A stretch of 14,167 nucleotides of DNA. It comes from Candidatus Sulfotelmatobacter sp. Lineage in GTDB: Bacteria > Acidobacteriota > Terriglobia > Terriglobales > SbA1. Location: assembly GCA_030151135.1 (NCBI GenBank), contig JASLEQ010000687.1:1-14167 (forward strand). Reading direction: 5' to 3'. Below are positions 6,502 through 14,164 of this stretch, in pieces. Positions within the stretch are counted from its first letter, which is position 1. Each line of letters begins with the position of its first letter. The notes beneath the pieces were generated by a model. It was given only the letters and a program-made list of their open reading frames with translations, was not told the origin of the DNA and did no database searches. A program made the translations under genes and the position numbers.

Positions 6502-8595
6502 CTATTGTCCTCCGGATGAACTTGGCTGAACAGACGGCTGCGTTCCGGGCTGCGCGTCCTGCCTCGGAGCTACATAAGGCACGTTGGGCATTTGCGTCAC
6601 CTGGCCCTTGGTCGCTTCGTCAATGTTGATCCCGGAGTGTTCGAGCAGCAGTCCAGTGGCGCGGTCGAGCTCAATGCGCGACTTCTCGTACGCGGCCTTC
6701 GCAGAGACCAGATTCGACTCACCCGTGGTCAATGTGGCAGCATCCTGCAGAATCACTGTCTGCGTCGTCAAACCAACTTTCAGTTTTTGCTGGTCCGCAT
6801 CCAGGGTCTGCCTGGCCAGATCGACCGCGGACTGTGCAGCCGAAACCGCCGTGCGATTTTGTTTCACATCGAATTGTGCGTTGCGTACTTCAATGCGAAT
6901 CTGATTTTCCAGCTGATGTTCACGAACCAGGGCCTGACGATACTCAAGTTCAGCGCGCACCTGGTTCGATTGCGCCAGCCGGTTGCGAATCGGAATATTG
7001 AGGCTCAGTCCTACGCCTTTATCGGGCGATGTCGAGTTCACAAGCTGGCTTAAAGTGTTTCCGTAACCGACGGACGTGCTTGTCTGGAATGGGGGCGGAG
7101 CTTTCGTGGGATCGAAACAAAAACTCCCACTGCTGCCGGTTGCGCAGGTGGGAACGCTCGGGTTCACGTTTCCTCCAACGCCCGATCCTCCGTAGTAAGC
7201 GAATGCCTGTAATGTGGGCAGCATGGCATTGCGAATGGCACGATTGTTGATGTCGCGGGAGTTCAGGTCGATGCGCGACTCCACCACCTCCGCGCGATGT
7301 CGTAGCGCGTCGTTGATCAAATCCTGAATCGGCACTACCGGCTCGTCGGGGGGCACTTGCATGCCCGAGGTCGGAATCACGTCGGCTTCCGCAAGCACCG
7401 GGTCTTCAATGCTGCGGCTGAGGGCATTTTTCATCAGGAGTTCCTGCAGTTGCAAGTTGTTCTGCGCCACGATCAAGTTTTGCTGGCCGGTCGCGAGAGT
7501 GCTCTGCGCGCTCACCACCTGAATGGGGGGAACCGTTCCGACCTGAGCCTGGCGCTTCGCGTCCTCGAGAGCTTTTTGGGAATAGGCGAGCGACTCCTGC
7601 TGCACGCGCACGTTTTCGTACGCATAAACCAGATCCCAATACATGTTCTCGATCTGATCGACGGTCGTAATCACCTGGAGCCGGAACGCTACGTCGGAGA
7701 TCTCTCGGTTATTTTTGGCGATGCGGATGAAACGGTTGTTAGGTAGAAATCCGAAACCCTGCAGCAGGTTCTGCGTGAAGCGAAACTGGAAAGTCGAGCC
7801 CAGTTGCGGCGTGAGCAAACTGGTTGGATTGTTCGTGGTCAGGTGCGTATTGTTGAAGGCCCCAGTAAGAGTGCCGCCCCATCCGAAGCCCTGGCTGTAC
7901 CCGAAGTTTGAAGTGTAGGTATTCTGGGCAACGATGGGCACTGGACTGAAAACGCTTACAGATTCGGTCTGATTTTTGTCGAGCTGCACAGTTCCAGAGA
8001 GTACAGGATCGAAGTTCGGGATCGGCGCTCCCAGGCCGAGCGTGGAACTGACCAAACCATTGGTGCCGGTACCGGCGCCGCCGGCCGCGACCGTCGTACC
8101 TCCCGTGCCGGAACCGACCGTTCCACCAAGTCCACCCACGCCTCCGCCGGGAGTGTTCTGCACGATACCGGTATTCACCCCGAGAATGCTCGCGCCGGTC
8201 TTGGCTCGAAGCAGATCCGCTTCGGCGATGTTCAGGTTGAACCGCGCGATTTCCAGATCCAGGTTGTTCTCGAGCGTGAGAGCTACCGCGTCATCGATGG
8301 ACAAGTAGATCTTGCCATCATGCATAAGGCCGTCGATCCGCGGCGAATTGCCGAGATTTGGCTGTGCCAAGTCGGTGGACTTGTAGGGCTGGAGGAAATT
8401 AGGAAACGCCGGCTTTGACCTGGAGTAATCGGCCATATGCACCAGTTCCCGGTTCGCAGTTTGCGAAGCTTCAGGAGCCGCCGGCGGCGCAGGTGGCGTG
8501 CTCTGTTGTGCGACGAGGCTTGCGCACAGCAGGCCAATTTCCATCAGACCGATTTGCGACAGCCGGTTTACGCGAATATTACGCAAAAAGAACAT
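6502..8595 (-). CDS. TolC-family outer-membrane efflux protein (paralogue 1)
   Basis: The product is 697 aa. The start is ATG 8595, set by a strong GAGGAG ribosome site 7 nt upstream. An N-terminal hydrophobic region (about 13-29, ending LCASLVAQ) acts as signal peptide, followed by a Pro-rich spacer. The outer-membrane factor domain starts near 96 (YLSIDDAVALTLENNLDLEI) and shows the two-fold repeat of this family: long alpha-helical heptad regions (about 300-395 and 545-650), the first ending in an NALS block and the second with YEKSRIELDRATG near the end. It would assemble as a trimeric channel across the outer membrane and periplasm for export of drugs, metabolites or proteins. It is longer than typical TolC (~450-490 aa mature) because of a Gly-rich insert (about 148-180) and a loop with Cys484 and Cys493. 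No inner-membrane pump or adaptor is adjacent, so the substrate is unknown. It is clearly homologous to the next gene upstream. Confidence 0.92.
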   Translation of the reverse strand: MFFLRNIRVNRLSQIGLMEIGLLCASLVAQQSTPPAPPAAPEASQTANRELVHMADYSRSKPAFPNFLQPYKSTDLAQPNLGNSPRIDGLMHDGKIYLSIDDAVALTLENNLDLEIARFNLNIAEADLLRAKTGASILGVNTGIVQNTPGGGVGGLGGTVGSGTGGTTVAAGGAGTGTNGLVSSTLGLGAPIPNFDPVLSGTVQLDKNQTESVSVFSPVPIVAQNTYTSNFGYSQGFGWGGTLTGAFNNTHLTTNNPTSLLTPQLGSTFQFRFTQNLLQGFGFLPNNRFIRIAKNNREISDVAFRLQVITTVDQIENMYWDLVYAYENVRVQQESLAYSQKALEDAKRQAQVGTVPPIQVVSAQSTLATGQQNLIVAQNNLQLQELLMKNALSRSIEDPVLAEADVIPTSGMQVPPDEPVVPIQDLINDALRHRAEVVESRIDLNSRDINNRAIRNAMLPTLQAFAYYGGSGVGGNVNPSVPTCATGSSGSFCFDPTKAPPPFQTSTSVGYGNTLSQLVNSTSPDKGVGLSLNIPIRNRLAQSNQVRAELEYRQALVREHQLENQIRIEVRNAQFDVKQNRTAVSAAQSAVDLARQTLDADQQKLKVGLTTQTVILQDAATLTTGESNLVSAKAAYEKSRIELDRATGLLLEHSGINIDEATKGQVTQMPNVPYVAPRQDAQPGTQPSVQPSSSGGQ

Positions 8596-8743
8596 GAGCT
8601 TTCTCCTCGGAGAAAAAGGCAGAGCAGGTTTCAACCGATTCACTAAAAAGCAAATCGGACGCGGCATGCAACGCTACATTCCCGCGTCTATTCATCTTAG
8701 CGGCAGAAGTTTGCGTGAGGACGCAAGGGATTGTAAAGAATTG
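8596..8743 (-). other. Leader and probable promoter region of TolC paralogue 1
   Basis: This region lies downstream of the terminator of paralogue 2, so it should hold an independent promoter for paralogue 1. A perfect small hairpin, TTGCGT-GAGG-ACGCAA (8711-8726, as read on the plus strand), sits just after the terminator and could be an operator or RNA structure. I found no convincing -35/-10 pair; TTGCAT and TTTAGT spaced 18 nt apart are weak. Confidence 0.35.
8603..8608 (-). promoter_or_regulatory. Strong ribosome binding site setting the paralogue 1 start
   Basis: GAGGAG on the minus strand lies 7 nt before ATG 8595. This decides the start against an in-frame ATG at 8667, which would add 24 charged residues in front of the signal peptide. 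Confidence 0.75.
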
Positions 8744-8785
8744 TGAGAAAAAGAGAACGCCGCTGCTCGGAAGCAACGGCGTTCT
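8744..8785 (-). terminator. Intrinsic terminator after TolC paralogue 2
   Basis: On the minus strand a 13-bp stem (8773-8785 pairing with 8754-8766, one G-T wobble) with a 6-nt loop is followed at once by CTTTTTCTC. This is a textbook rho-independent terminator 26 nt beyond the stop codon of the gene at 8811-10868. It implies that the two TolC paralogues are mostly separate transcription units. Confidence 0.85.
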
Positions 8786-8810
8786 TCCCTGATAAACCTC
8801 TGTGGCTCAT

Positions 8811-10868
8811 TTATTGGGGTTGTGCTGCGGGGGCAGCGGTGGTCAGATCCTTGCGCGGTGCCACATACGGAACGTTCGGCATGCGCGTGACCTGTCCCTG
8901 GGCGGCATCGTCAATGCTGATGCCGTCATGATCGAGCAGTGTACCGGTGGCGCGATCCAACTCGACGCGCGACTTTTCGTACGCTGCGGTTGCCGACATC
9001 AGTGTTGATTCAGCCGTGGCCAACGCGCTGCGGGTTTGCAGCACAGCGGTTGTAGTGGAGGTGCCGAACTGATATTTTTTCTGTTCCGCATCCAATGATT
9101 GCTGCGCGTAATCCATCGCGGCTTTGGCCGATGCCACGCTGGCCCGATTCTGTTCGACGGCAAACTGCGCCTGGCGAACCTCGATGCTGACGCGGTTTTC
9201 TGTCTGCTGCAGCGCCATCTGGGCCTGCCGGAATTCCAGTTCGCCCCGGACCTGGACCGCCTGTGCGGCCCGATTGCGCAACGGAATGTTCAACTGCAGT
9301 CCCACCCCTTTGTCCGGCGCGCTTGAATTAATCAACTGGTTCAGGGTTGAGGTGTAGCCCACAGCGGGCGTCAGAGCAAACTGGCTGAATGCCGGGTTGG
9401 GATTGGCCGAAGCGCAAAACGGCTGATCGGGAGCCGAGCAAATGCTGGCCGGATTTTGCGAGCCACCGAGGCCGGAGCCGCCATAGTAAGCGAAAGCGTC
9501 CAGCGTGGGGAGCAGGGAACTGCGCAAAGCTTTGTTGCTCTGCTCCTGGCTATTCAAAGAGATCCTCGCTTCTACTAACTCGGCGCGGTGACGAAGAGCT
9601 TCATTCACCACGTCCTCCGTCGGTTGCACCTCGGCGTTCTCGGGAACTTCCATGGTCGAGGTTGGCACCACTTCTGCATTTGCCAGAGTGGGATCGTGGA
9701 GAGTGCGGCTCAACGCGTTTTTCATCAGCAACTGCTGCAGCTGCAGGTTGGTCTTTGCCACCGTGAGGGCCTGCTCGTCAGCTGCGACTGTGCTCTGGGC
9801 GCGGACGGCCTCAATCGGGGCCAGGCTGCCGATTTCAACCTGCTTTTTCGTGTCAGACAGTGTTTTCTGGGAAAACGCCAGCGACTCTTCTCTCACACGC
9901 TGATTCTCGTACGCGTAAACCAGGTCCCAGTACATGTTTTCGATTTGATCGACGCTGGTGATGATTTGCAGACGGAATGCAACATCCGAGAGTTCGCGGT
10001 TGTTCTTGGCGATGCGAATAAAACGCGTATTCGCCGAGAACCCAAATCCCTGAAGCAGATGCTGCGTCAACCGGAACTGAAAACTGGAATTGAGCGCGGG
10101 GCTTACGCTCTGGAACGCGCTGTTGCTGGTCAGCCGGCTGTTATTGAAGCCGACCTGCAGGTTCGTGCCCCACTGGAAACCTTGAATGTAGCTGAAGTTT
10201 GCAGTCGTCGTGCCCTGATACGTCCCCGCGAACGGACTGGTTGGGATGAAACTGGCGTGGTCGCTCTGGAATGTGCCTGCTATCACCGGGTCGAACGAGG
10301 TGATAAGCGGGCCAAAGAGTCCGCCGGCCGTCGATCCGACGATACCTCCCGCACCCACGCCGGCACCGCCAGCTCCAAGCGTCGTGCCGCCGGTTCCAGA
10401 ACCGACCTGCGTTCCGATGCCGCCCACGCCCCCTCCGGGAGTGTTCTGCACGATGCCCGTATTCACACCGAGGATCTGAGCGCCGGCTTTGGCTCGCAGA
10501 ACGTCTGTATCCGCAATATTGAGGTTATAGCGGGCAATTGCGATGTCCAGGTTGTTTTCAAGAGCCAGCGCGATCGCATCGTTTAGCGACAGGTAAAGCT
10601 TTCCGTCGCGCATCAACGACATGATCCGCGAAGTATTCGACAAATTCGGCGCCGGCAGGTAGTGAGGCAGGTATGGCCCGATAGGGTTTGGAAAGTGCGA
10701 AGATCCCTTTGTGAAGTCGAGCCGAGGCACCGGTTTCGCTTCGGGATTATTCTGCGGCGTCGGCTTTGGCGGCGGCGCGTCCTGACCCCAGCACGCGAGG
10801 GTAAGTGAAGCTGTAACAGCGGCAGCGGCAACGAGCCGAGTCATCGAGGTTTTACGTGCAAATCGCAT
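8811..10868 (-). CDS. TolC-family outer-membrane efflux protein (paralogue 2)
   Basis: The product is 685 aa. GGAGA lies about 8 nt before ATG 10868. Residues 1-28 are a signal peptide (RKTSMTRLVAAAAVTASLTLACWG); the Cys26 context (TLAC) is a weak lipobox match, so a lipoprotein form is possible but unproven. A Pro-rich spacer precedes the outer-membrane factor domain from ~91 (LYLSLNDAIALALENNLDIA). The two long coiled-coil halves lie at ~292-390 and ~537-645, closing with YEKSRVELDRATGTLLDH. It shares with paralogue 1 the identical stretch ILGVNTGIVQNTPGGGVGG, a Gly/Thr-rich insert (about 144-182), a paired-Cys loop (C477, C485) and the C-terminal GQVTxMPNVPYVAPR motif. It would form an outer-membrane export channel; the partner pump is not in the window. 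Its 3' end is followed by a strong terminator. Codon choices differ widely from paralogue 1 at shared residues, so the duplication is old. Confidence 0.92.
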   Translation of the reverse strand: MRFARKTSMTRLVAAAAVTASLTLACWGQDAPPPKPTPQNNPEAKPVPRLDFTKGSSHFPNPIGPYLPHYLPAPNLSNTSRIMSLMRDGKLYLSLNDAIALALENNLDIAIARYNLNIADTDVLRAKAGAQILGVNTGIVQNTPGGGVGGIGTQVGSGTGGTTLGAGGAGVGAGGIVGSTAGGLFGPLITSFDPVIAGTFQSDHASFIPTSPFAGTYQGTTTANFSYIQGFQWGTNLQVGFNNSRLTSNSAFQSVSPALNSSFQFRLTQHLLQGFGFSANTRFIRIAKNNRELSDVAFRLQIITSVDQIENMYWDLVYAYENQRVREESLAFSQKTLSDTKKQVEIGSLAPIEAVRAQSTVAADEQALTVAKTNLQLQQLLMKNALSRTLHDPTLANAEVVPTSTMEVPENAEVQPTEDVVNEALRHRAELVEARISLNSQEQSNKALRSSLLPTLDAFAYYGGSGLGGSQNPASICSAPDQPFCASANPNPAFSQFALTPAVGYTSTLNQLINSSAPDKGVGLQLNIPLRNRAAQAVQVRGELEFRQAQMALQQTENRVSIEVRQAQFAVEQNRASVASAKAAMDYAQQSLDAEQKKYQFGTSTTTAVLQTRSALATAESTLMSATAAYEKSRVELDRATGTLLDHDGISIDDAAQGQVTRMPNVPYVAPRKDLTTAAPAAQPQ

Positions 10869-11186
10869 CTACTCATCTCCAATCGTTAAGACCCATGTCA
10901 TGAAGGCTTGCAACGAAAAGTCTGCTTTTGCCTAGCGCGAATTCGAAAATAGAGTTCTACTCAGGCATTGATACGCAATGGAGCGACGGAAGGTTCCGGA
11001 AAAGCTGGGACATGCAAGTCCTTCTTGTCTCCGCGGTCTTGCCCAGCATTCGAATCCGGGAACTGGGCAAGGGGGCTCCGACCGGGGCAGCGTCGGAACC
11101 TGATTTCCGTGGAAACCGATTAGTATAGCTGACCAAAAACCGGTCTGGCCTCACGCCAACCCTCCGTTGCACAATGGTCTGCCTGC
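10869..11186. other. Divergent intergenic region between TolC paralogue 2 and truA
   Basis: This 318-nt region between divergent genes must contain promoters for both. No clear sigma70 pair was found; TATAGC at 11124-11129 is a possible -10 for truA without a good -35. It holds two hairpins (described separately), a short palindrome TTTCCGTGGAAA (11104-11115), and no plausible coding frame. No Shine-Dalgarno is evident before ATG 11187. Confidence 0.5.
11038..11097. other. Two adjacent hairpins upstream of truA
   Basis: CTTGCCCAG (11038-11046) and CTGGGCAAG (11063-11071) form a perfect 9-bp stem with a 16-nt loop. Immediately after, TCCGAC (11077-11082) and GTCGGA (11092-11097) form a second 6-bp stem. 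There is no U-tract, so this is not an obvious intrinsic terminator. It could be a structured leader, a small RNA, a binding site or a degenerate repeat. Confidence 0.4.
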
Positions 11187-11996
11187 ATGAATGTAAGTTC
11201 CTTCGATGATAGAAACCCGTTACAGGACTCGAAAGATACGCGCAAGCGGAATCTCAAATTGATCCTCGCCTACGACGGCGCGGAGTTTTCCGGCTGGCAG
11301 GTGCAACCCGACGCAGTCACCGTGCAGGGCACGCTCGCCTCGATCATTGGACGGATTACGGGCGAAAAAGTACTGCCCCAAGGGTCGGGCCGAACCGACG
11401 CAGGAGTGCACGCTCTGGCGCAGGTCGTGACATTTGTCACGGAGTCTTCTGTCCCTACGCGAAATTTTCTGAAGGCCTTAAACGATCTTCTTCCTGCCTC
11501 AGTACGCGTGCTGGATGTTGAAGAAATGCCCTCCGAGTTCCACGCCCGACACTCAGCAAAAGCCAAAAATTACAGGTATCGCATTTTTCGCGGCGCAATC
11601 TGTCCGCCTTTTCTGGCGAGATACGTTTGGCACTATCCTTATCCTCTGGATGAGCAGGCTATGGTCCGCGCGGCAGAACTGGTCGTCGGAGAAAAAGACT
11701 TCACTTCGTTTGCGGCAGTCGACCCTGAACGCGGCCGCGAGGGTGAGCCGGTCTCAAACGTCAGGACAATTTTGAGTTCCAGCTGGGACCGAAGAGGCGA
11801 AGAACTTATTTACGAAGTGCGCGGTTCTGGATTTCTCCACCACATGGTAAGAAACCTGGTGGGCACGTTCCTTCTGGTTGGACGCAGAACGCTGCAGGTG
11901 GAGGACGTGACGCGAATCCTGGAGGAGCGCAACCGGTCGTCGGCGGGAGCAACCGCACCGGCGTCGGGTCTATACCTGGTGAGTGTAGAGTACTGA
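11187..11996 (+). CDS. truA: tRNA pseudouridine(38-40) synthase TruA
   Basis: The product is 269 aa. TruA converts uridine to pseudouridine at positions 38-40 in the anticodon arm of many tRNAs. The catalytic Asp is D71 in the signature GSGRTDAGVHA (66-76). Other family blocks are the first strand KLILAYDGAEFSGWQVQP (24-41), KNYRYRIFRG (127-136), DFTSFAAVD (171-179), and near the C-terminus GSGFLHHMVRNLVGTF, where the RNA-binding and active-site floor is formed. The length is typical. The N-terminal ~20 residues before the conserved fold are variable and no ribosome site is visible, so the exact start could be slightly off, but no better in-frame start exists. It is followed after 105 nt by the aldehyde dehydrogenase gene on the same strand. 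Confidence 0.96.
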   Translation: MNVSSFDDRNPLQDSKDTRKRNLKLILAYDGAEFSGWQVQPDAVTVQGTLASIIGRITGEKVLPQGSGRTDAGVHALAQVVTFVTESSVPTRNFLKALNDLLPASVRVLDVEEMPSEFHARHSAKAKNYRYRIFRGAICPPFLARYVWHYPYPLDEQAMVRAAELVVGEKDFTSFAAVDPERGREGEPVSNVRTILSSSWDRRGEELIYEVRGSGFLHHMVRNLVGTFLLVGRRTLQVEDVTRILEERNRSSAGATAPASGLYLVSVEY

Positions 11997-12101
11997 GGAA
12001 CCGGAGAGTTTCGTGGCGAACGGCACGATTCTTCAACCGTGTCATCAACGTCGGACGAAGGTTCGGGTCCTTGCCCCGAGGTGCTTCTTCGATGCAAAAG
12101 T

Positions 12102-12848
12102 ATGGCAGCTGACCTCCAAACCGCGGTTCGCAAGATAGCTTCCGTGAATCCCGCCACGGGAGAAATTCTGCGTCTGCTTGAATGCTGCACGGATGAAGAC
12201 GTCTTTGCAGCTGTGGAACGCGCGAAAGCTGCCCAAGTTGCATGGGCCGACCTGGGAATCAAAAAACGCATCGCGATCCTGCGGGAGTTTCAGAGGCAGC
12301 TGCACGAAAGGAAGTCCGAAATCGCCGAGGCCATCACTCGCGAGGCAGGGAAGCCCGTTGCAGAGGCGCTGGTGACCGAGGTCCTGGTCGTGCTCGATGC
12401 AGCTCGATTTCTCATCGACAATGCATACCAGCTCTTACGCGACGAGCCACTGCCGCATGGAAACCTCGCCACGAAGCTGAAGTCTGGCCGCCTGGTACGC
12501 GAGCCGCACGGCGTCATCGCGATCATCTCCCCGTGGAATTATCCCTTCTCGATTCCCGCCACTGAAACGCTGGCGGCGCTGGTGGCCGGAAATGCGGTGG
12601 TTTTGAAACCCTCGGAACTTACGCCAGCTATCGCGCTGGAGTTGCGATCGTTGCTGCACAACGTGGGCATTCCAAAAGAAGTTTTCCAAGTCGTTGTCGG
12701 CGATGGAGCAGCTGGGGCAGCTTTAGTACAAGCTCCAGTGAACAAACTGGTCTTCACAGGAAGCGTTGCGACGGGGAAACGAATCGCGGCGGCTGCGGCC
12801 GAGCGGCTTCTGCCGGTTGTCCTTGAGTTAGGCGGGAAGGATCCATGA
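12102..12848 (+). CDS. Aldehyde dehydrogenase, N-terminal (NAD-binding) part, split gene
   Basis: This 248-aa frame carries the coenzyme-binding half of an NAD(P)-dependent aldehyde dehydrogenase. It has VNPATGEI (15-22), the oxyanion-hole Asn in SPWNYP (N146), the adenosine-pocket Lys in LKPSE (K169), FTGS (218-221) with the glycine-turn context VATGKRIA, and LELGGK with the general-base Glu E242. It ends at a TGA (12846-12848) straight after KDP, where a complete enzyme would read on as DPMIVLDEAD. The next frame continues the protein exactly, so one base appears missing from the Pro codon CCN. The second frame has a stop at 12824-12826, so the shift must lie within 12827-12848. The start is ATG 12102, with an alternative GTG at 12039 that would add 21 residues; no ribosome site is clear for either. 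Alone, this part cannot be catalytic because it lacks the Cys nucleophile. Substrate is unknown. Confidence 0.85.
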   Translation: MAADLQTAVRKIASVNPATGEILRLLECCTDEDVFAAVERAKAAQVAWADLGIKKRIAILREFQRQLHERKSEIAEAITREAGKPVAEALVTEVLVVLDAARFLIDNAYQLLRDEPLPHGNLATKLKSGRLVREPHGVIAIISPWNYPFSIPATETLAALVAGNAVVLKPSELTPAIALELRSLLHNVGIPKEVFQVVVGDGAAGAALVQAPVNKLVFTGSVATGKRIAAAAAERLLPVVLELGGKDP

Positions 12849-13672
12849 TCGTGCTCGACGAAGCCGACATTGACGTCGCCTCGAGCGCCGCAGTTTGGGG
12901 AGCGTTCGTGAACGCAGGACAGGCCTGCCTGTCCGTCGAGCGCTGCTACGTGCACCGCTGCATCTACGAGAAATTCGTCGCGGCTTGCGTCGAGAAGGCT
13001 AGCAAACTACGCGTCGGACATGGCGAAGATCGAGAAACGGATGTCGGCCCGTTGATTCACGAGCGGCAATTGCGTGTCGTCGAGGATCACATCGAAGACG
13101 CGAAGTTACGAGGCGCAAGGGTCCTGACAGGTGGAATGCGATACCCGGAACTCGGAAAGAATTTCTATCGTCCCACAGTTTTGGCCGACGTCCATCACGA
13201 GATGCGCATCATGCGGGAAGAAACGTTCGGCCCCGTATTGCCGATCATGCCAGTTGATACAGAGGACGAAGCTGTGCGCCTGGCGAATGATTCCGAATAC
13301 GGACTGGCTGCCAGCATCTTCACGCGCAACTCCACACGCGGTGAGCGCCTGGCCCGCAGGATTCATGCTGGCACCGTGATGGTCAACGATGTGATCTCGT
13401 GCTTCGGCATCAGCGAGGCGCCGCACGGAGGCGTGAAGGCCAGCGGCATCGGCCGCACGCACGGACGCTTTGGACTCGAAGAAATGGTCCGCCTGAAATA
13501 TCTCGACACCGACCGGATGCCCGGGATGAAAAAAGTCTGGTGGTACGCCTACGGCGGCGGCTTCCGCCGTCAGATGGAAGGATTTCTGGATCTGCAGTTC
13601 GCGAAGGGCCTAGCCGCGCGCGTTAGCGGCGCGGCACGCGCCACGAGATCGATTTGGCGCAAGCGGGTGTAA
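12845..13672 (+). CDS. Aldehyde dehydrogenase, C-terminal (catalytic) part, split gene
   Basis: This 275-aa frame holds the catalytic half of the enzyme. The nucleophile is Cys28 in NAGQACLSVER. Also present are the NAD-ribose-binding EETFGP block (125-130), YGLAASIFT (152-160) and the late motif GGVKASGIGRTHGRFGLEE (195-213). The C-terminal ~50 residues (from KKVWWYAYGG) extend past the usual end and become basic. Its ATG overlaps the stop of the upstream part as ATGA, and an AAGGA lies 3 nt before it, so reinitiation by translational coupling is conceivable. The simpler explanation is a one-base deletion or sequencing error in a single ~522-aa gene. Both halves are otherwise intact with conserved catalytic residues and no further stops, which favours a recent change, an error, or a functional two-part enzyme over an old decaying pseudogene. 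Confidence 0.85.
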   Translation: MIVLDEADIDVASSAAVWGAFVNAGQACLSVERCYVHRCIYEKFVAACVEKASKLRVGHGEDRETDVGPLIHERQLRVVEDHIEDAKLRGARVLTGGMRYPELGKNFYRPTVLADVHHEMRIMREETFGPVLPIMPVDTEDEAVRLANDSEYGLAASIFTRNSTRGERLARRIHAGTVMVNDVISCFGISEAPHGGVKASGIGRTHGRFGLEEMVRLKYLDTDRMPGMKKVWWYAYGGGFRRQMEGFLDLQFAKGLAARVSGAARATRSIWRKRV

Positions 13673-13777
13673 CTGACACAAAAACAACGACCACCCGACC
13701 CTTCTCGATCTGTCGGCCAAGAGTGGGAGCGGAGTGTCAACCCACACTAAGCGACTTCGCCGTTACTCAGAAGCGTC
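13673..13777. other. Spacer between convergent aldehyde dehydrogenase and cupin genes
   Basis: This 105-nt region lies between two genes that end toward each other. A bidirectional terminator would be expected, but I see only a weak GTGGG/CCCAC pairing and no T-tract after it. Confidence 0.3.
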
Positions 13778-14164
13778 TCACTCCGTCCACTTATCCCCAT
13801 GGCTCGGTGGATGCGAGATCACCAGCAGCCGCAGCGTGCTCGACGACGGATTCCGGATCTGGTGCCACACGCCGGGCAGGATGCGCAGGCCGCTTCCTGC
13901 GGGGATCAGCACCGGTTCCTTTTCCACTTCCATGATCGCCTCTCCGGAGAGGATGTAAAAAAACTGTTGCGCCTTCTTGTGGTAATGGCGCACTTCCGCC
14001 GCGCCGGGAGGAATGAGTTCCTCGATGACGGTAAACTGCTGATCTTTTACCAGGTGCCAGGCATCGCAATCGTGTCCCCAGCGGTAGTGCTCGGCGTTAA
14101 CGCGGCTCACTGCCCCAGGGCGCGCCTCGATCGATTTAGCCAGCCCGACCTCTCCAGCCAACAT
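13778..14164 (-). CDS. Small single-domain cupin protein (start near or beyond window edge)
   Basis: From ATG 14164 the product is 128 aa of a cupin beta-barrel. Motif 1 is PPGAAEVRHYHKKAQQFFYILSG (52-74), with metal ligands H60 and H62. The usual Glu of this motif is replaced by Gln (Q66 or Q67). Motif 2 is GLRILPGVWHQIRN (92-105), with the third His H101. Cupins of this size are metal-binding enzymes or sugar/small-ligand binding proteins of very diverse function, so no reaction can be assigned. The frame is still open at the right edge, and only three bases precede the ATG, so the true start may lie outside. It converges with the aldehyde dehydrogenase gene. Confidence 0.8.
   Translation of the reverse strand: MLAGEVGLAKSIEARPGAVSRVNAEHYRWGHDCDAWHLVKDQQFTVIEELIPPGAAEVRHYHKKAQQFFYILSGEAIMEVEKEPVLIPAGSGLRILPGVWHQIRNPSSSTLRLLVISHPPSHGDKWTE

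Noticed and set aside
8041..8170. Gly-rich region of TolC paralogue 1 as a tandem nucleotide repeat or CRISPR-like array
   Set aside because: The DNA has no regular period. It is low complexity because of Gly, Thr and Ala codons, and the same protein segment is kept in paralogue 2 with different codons.
9588..10586. A 332-codon open frame on the plus strand opposite TolC paralogue 2
   Set aside because: It lies wholly antisense to a clear outer-membrane factor gene, has no recognisable domain, and is what codon bias in G+C-rich DNA commonly produces on the opposite strand.
10928..11128. Small open frame in the intergenic region before truA
   Set aside because: No ribosome site, no recognisable protein feature, and it spans the two hairpins; it is more likely non-coding.
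12827..12848. Programmed -1 ribosomal frameshifting as the way to join the two aldehyde dehydrogenase halves
   Set aside because: No canonical X XXY YYZ slippery heptamer is present in the only window where the frames overlap, and I see no clear downstream pseudoknot. Base loss, error or coupled reinitiation are better explanations.
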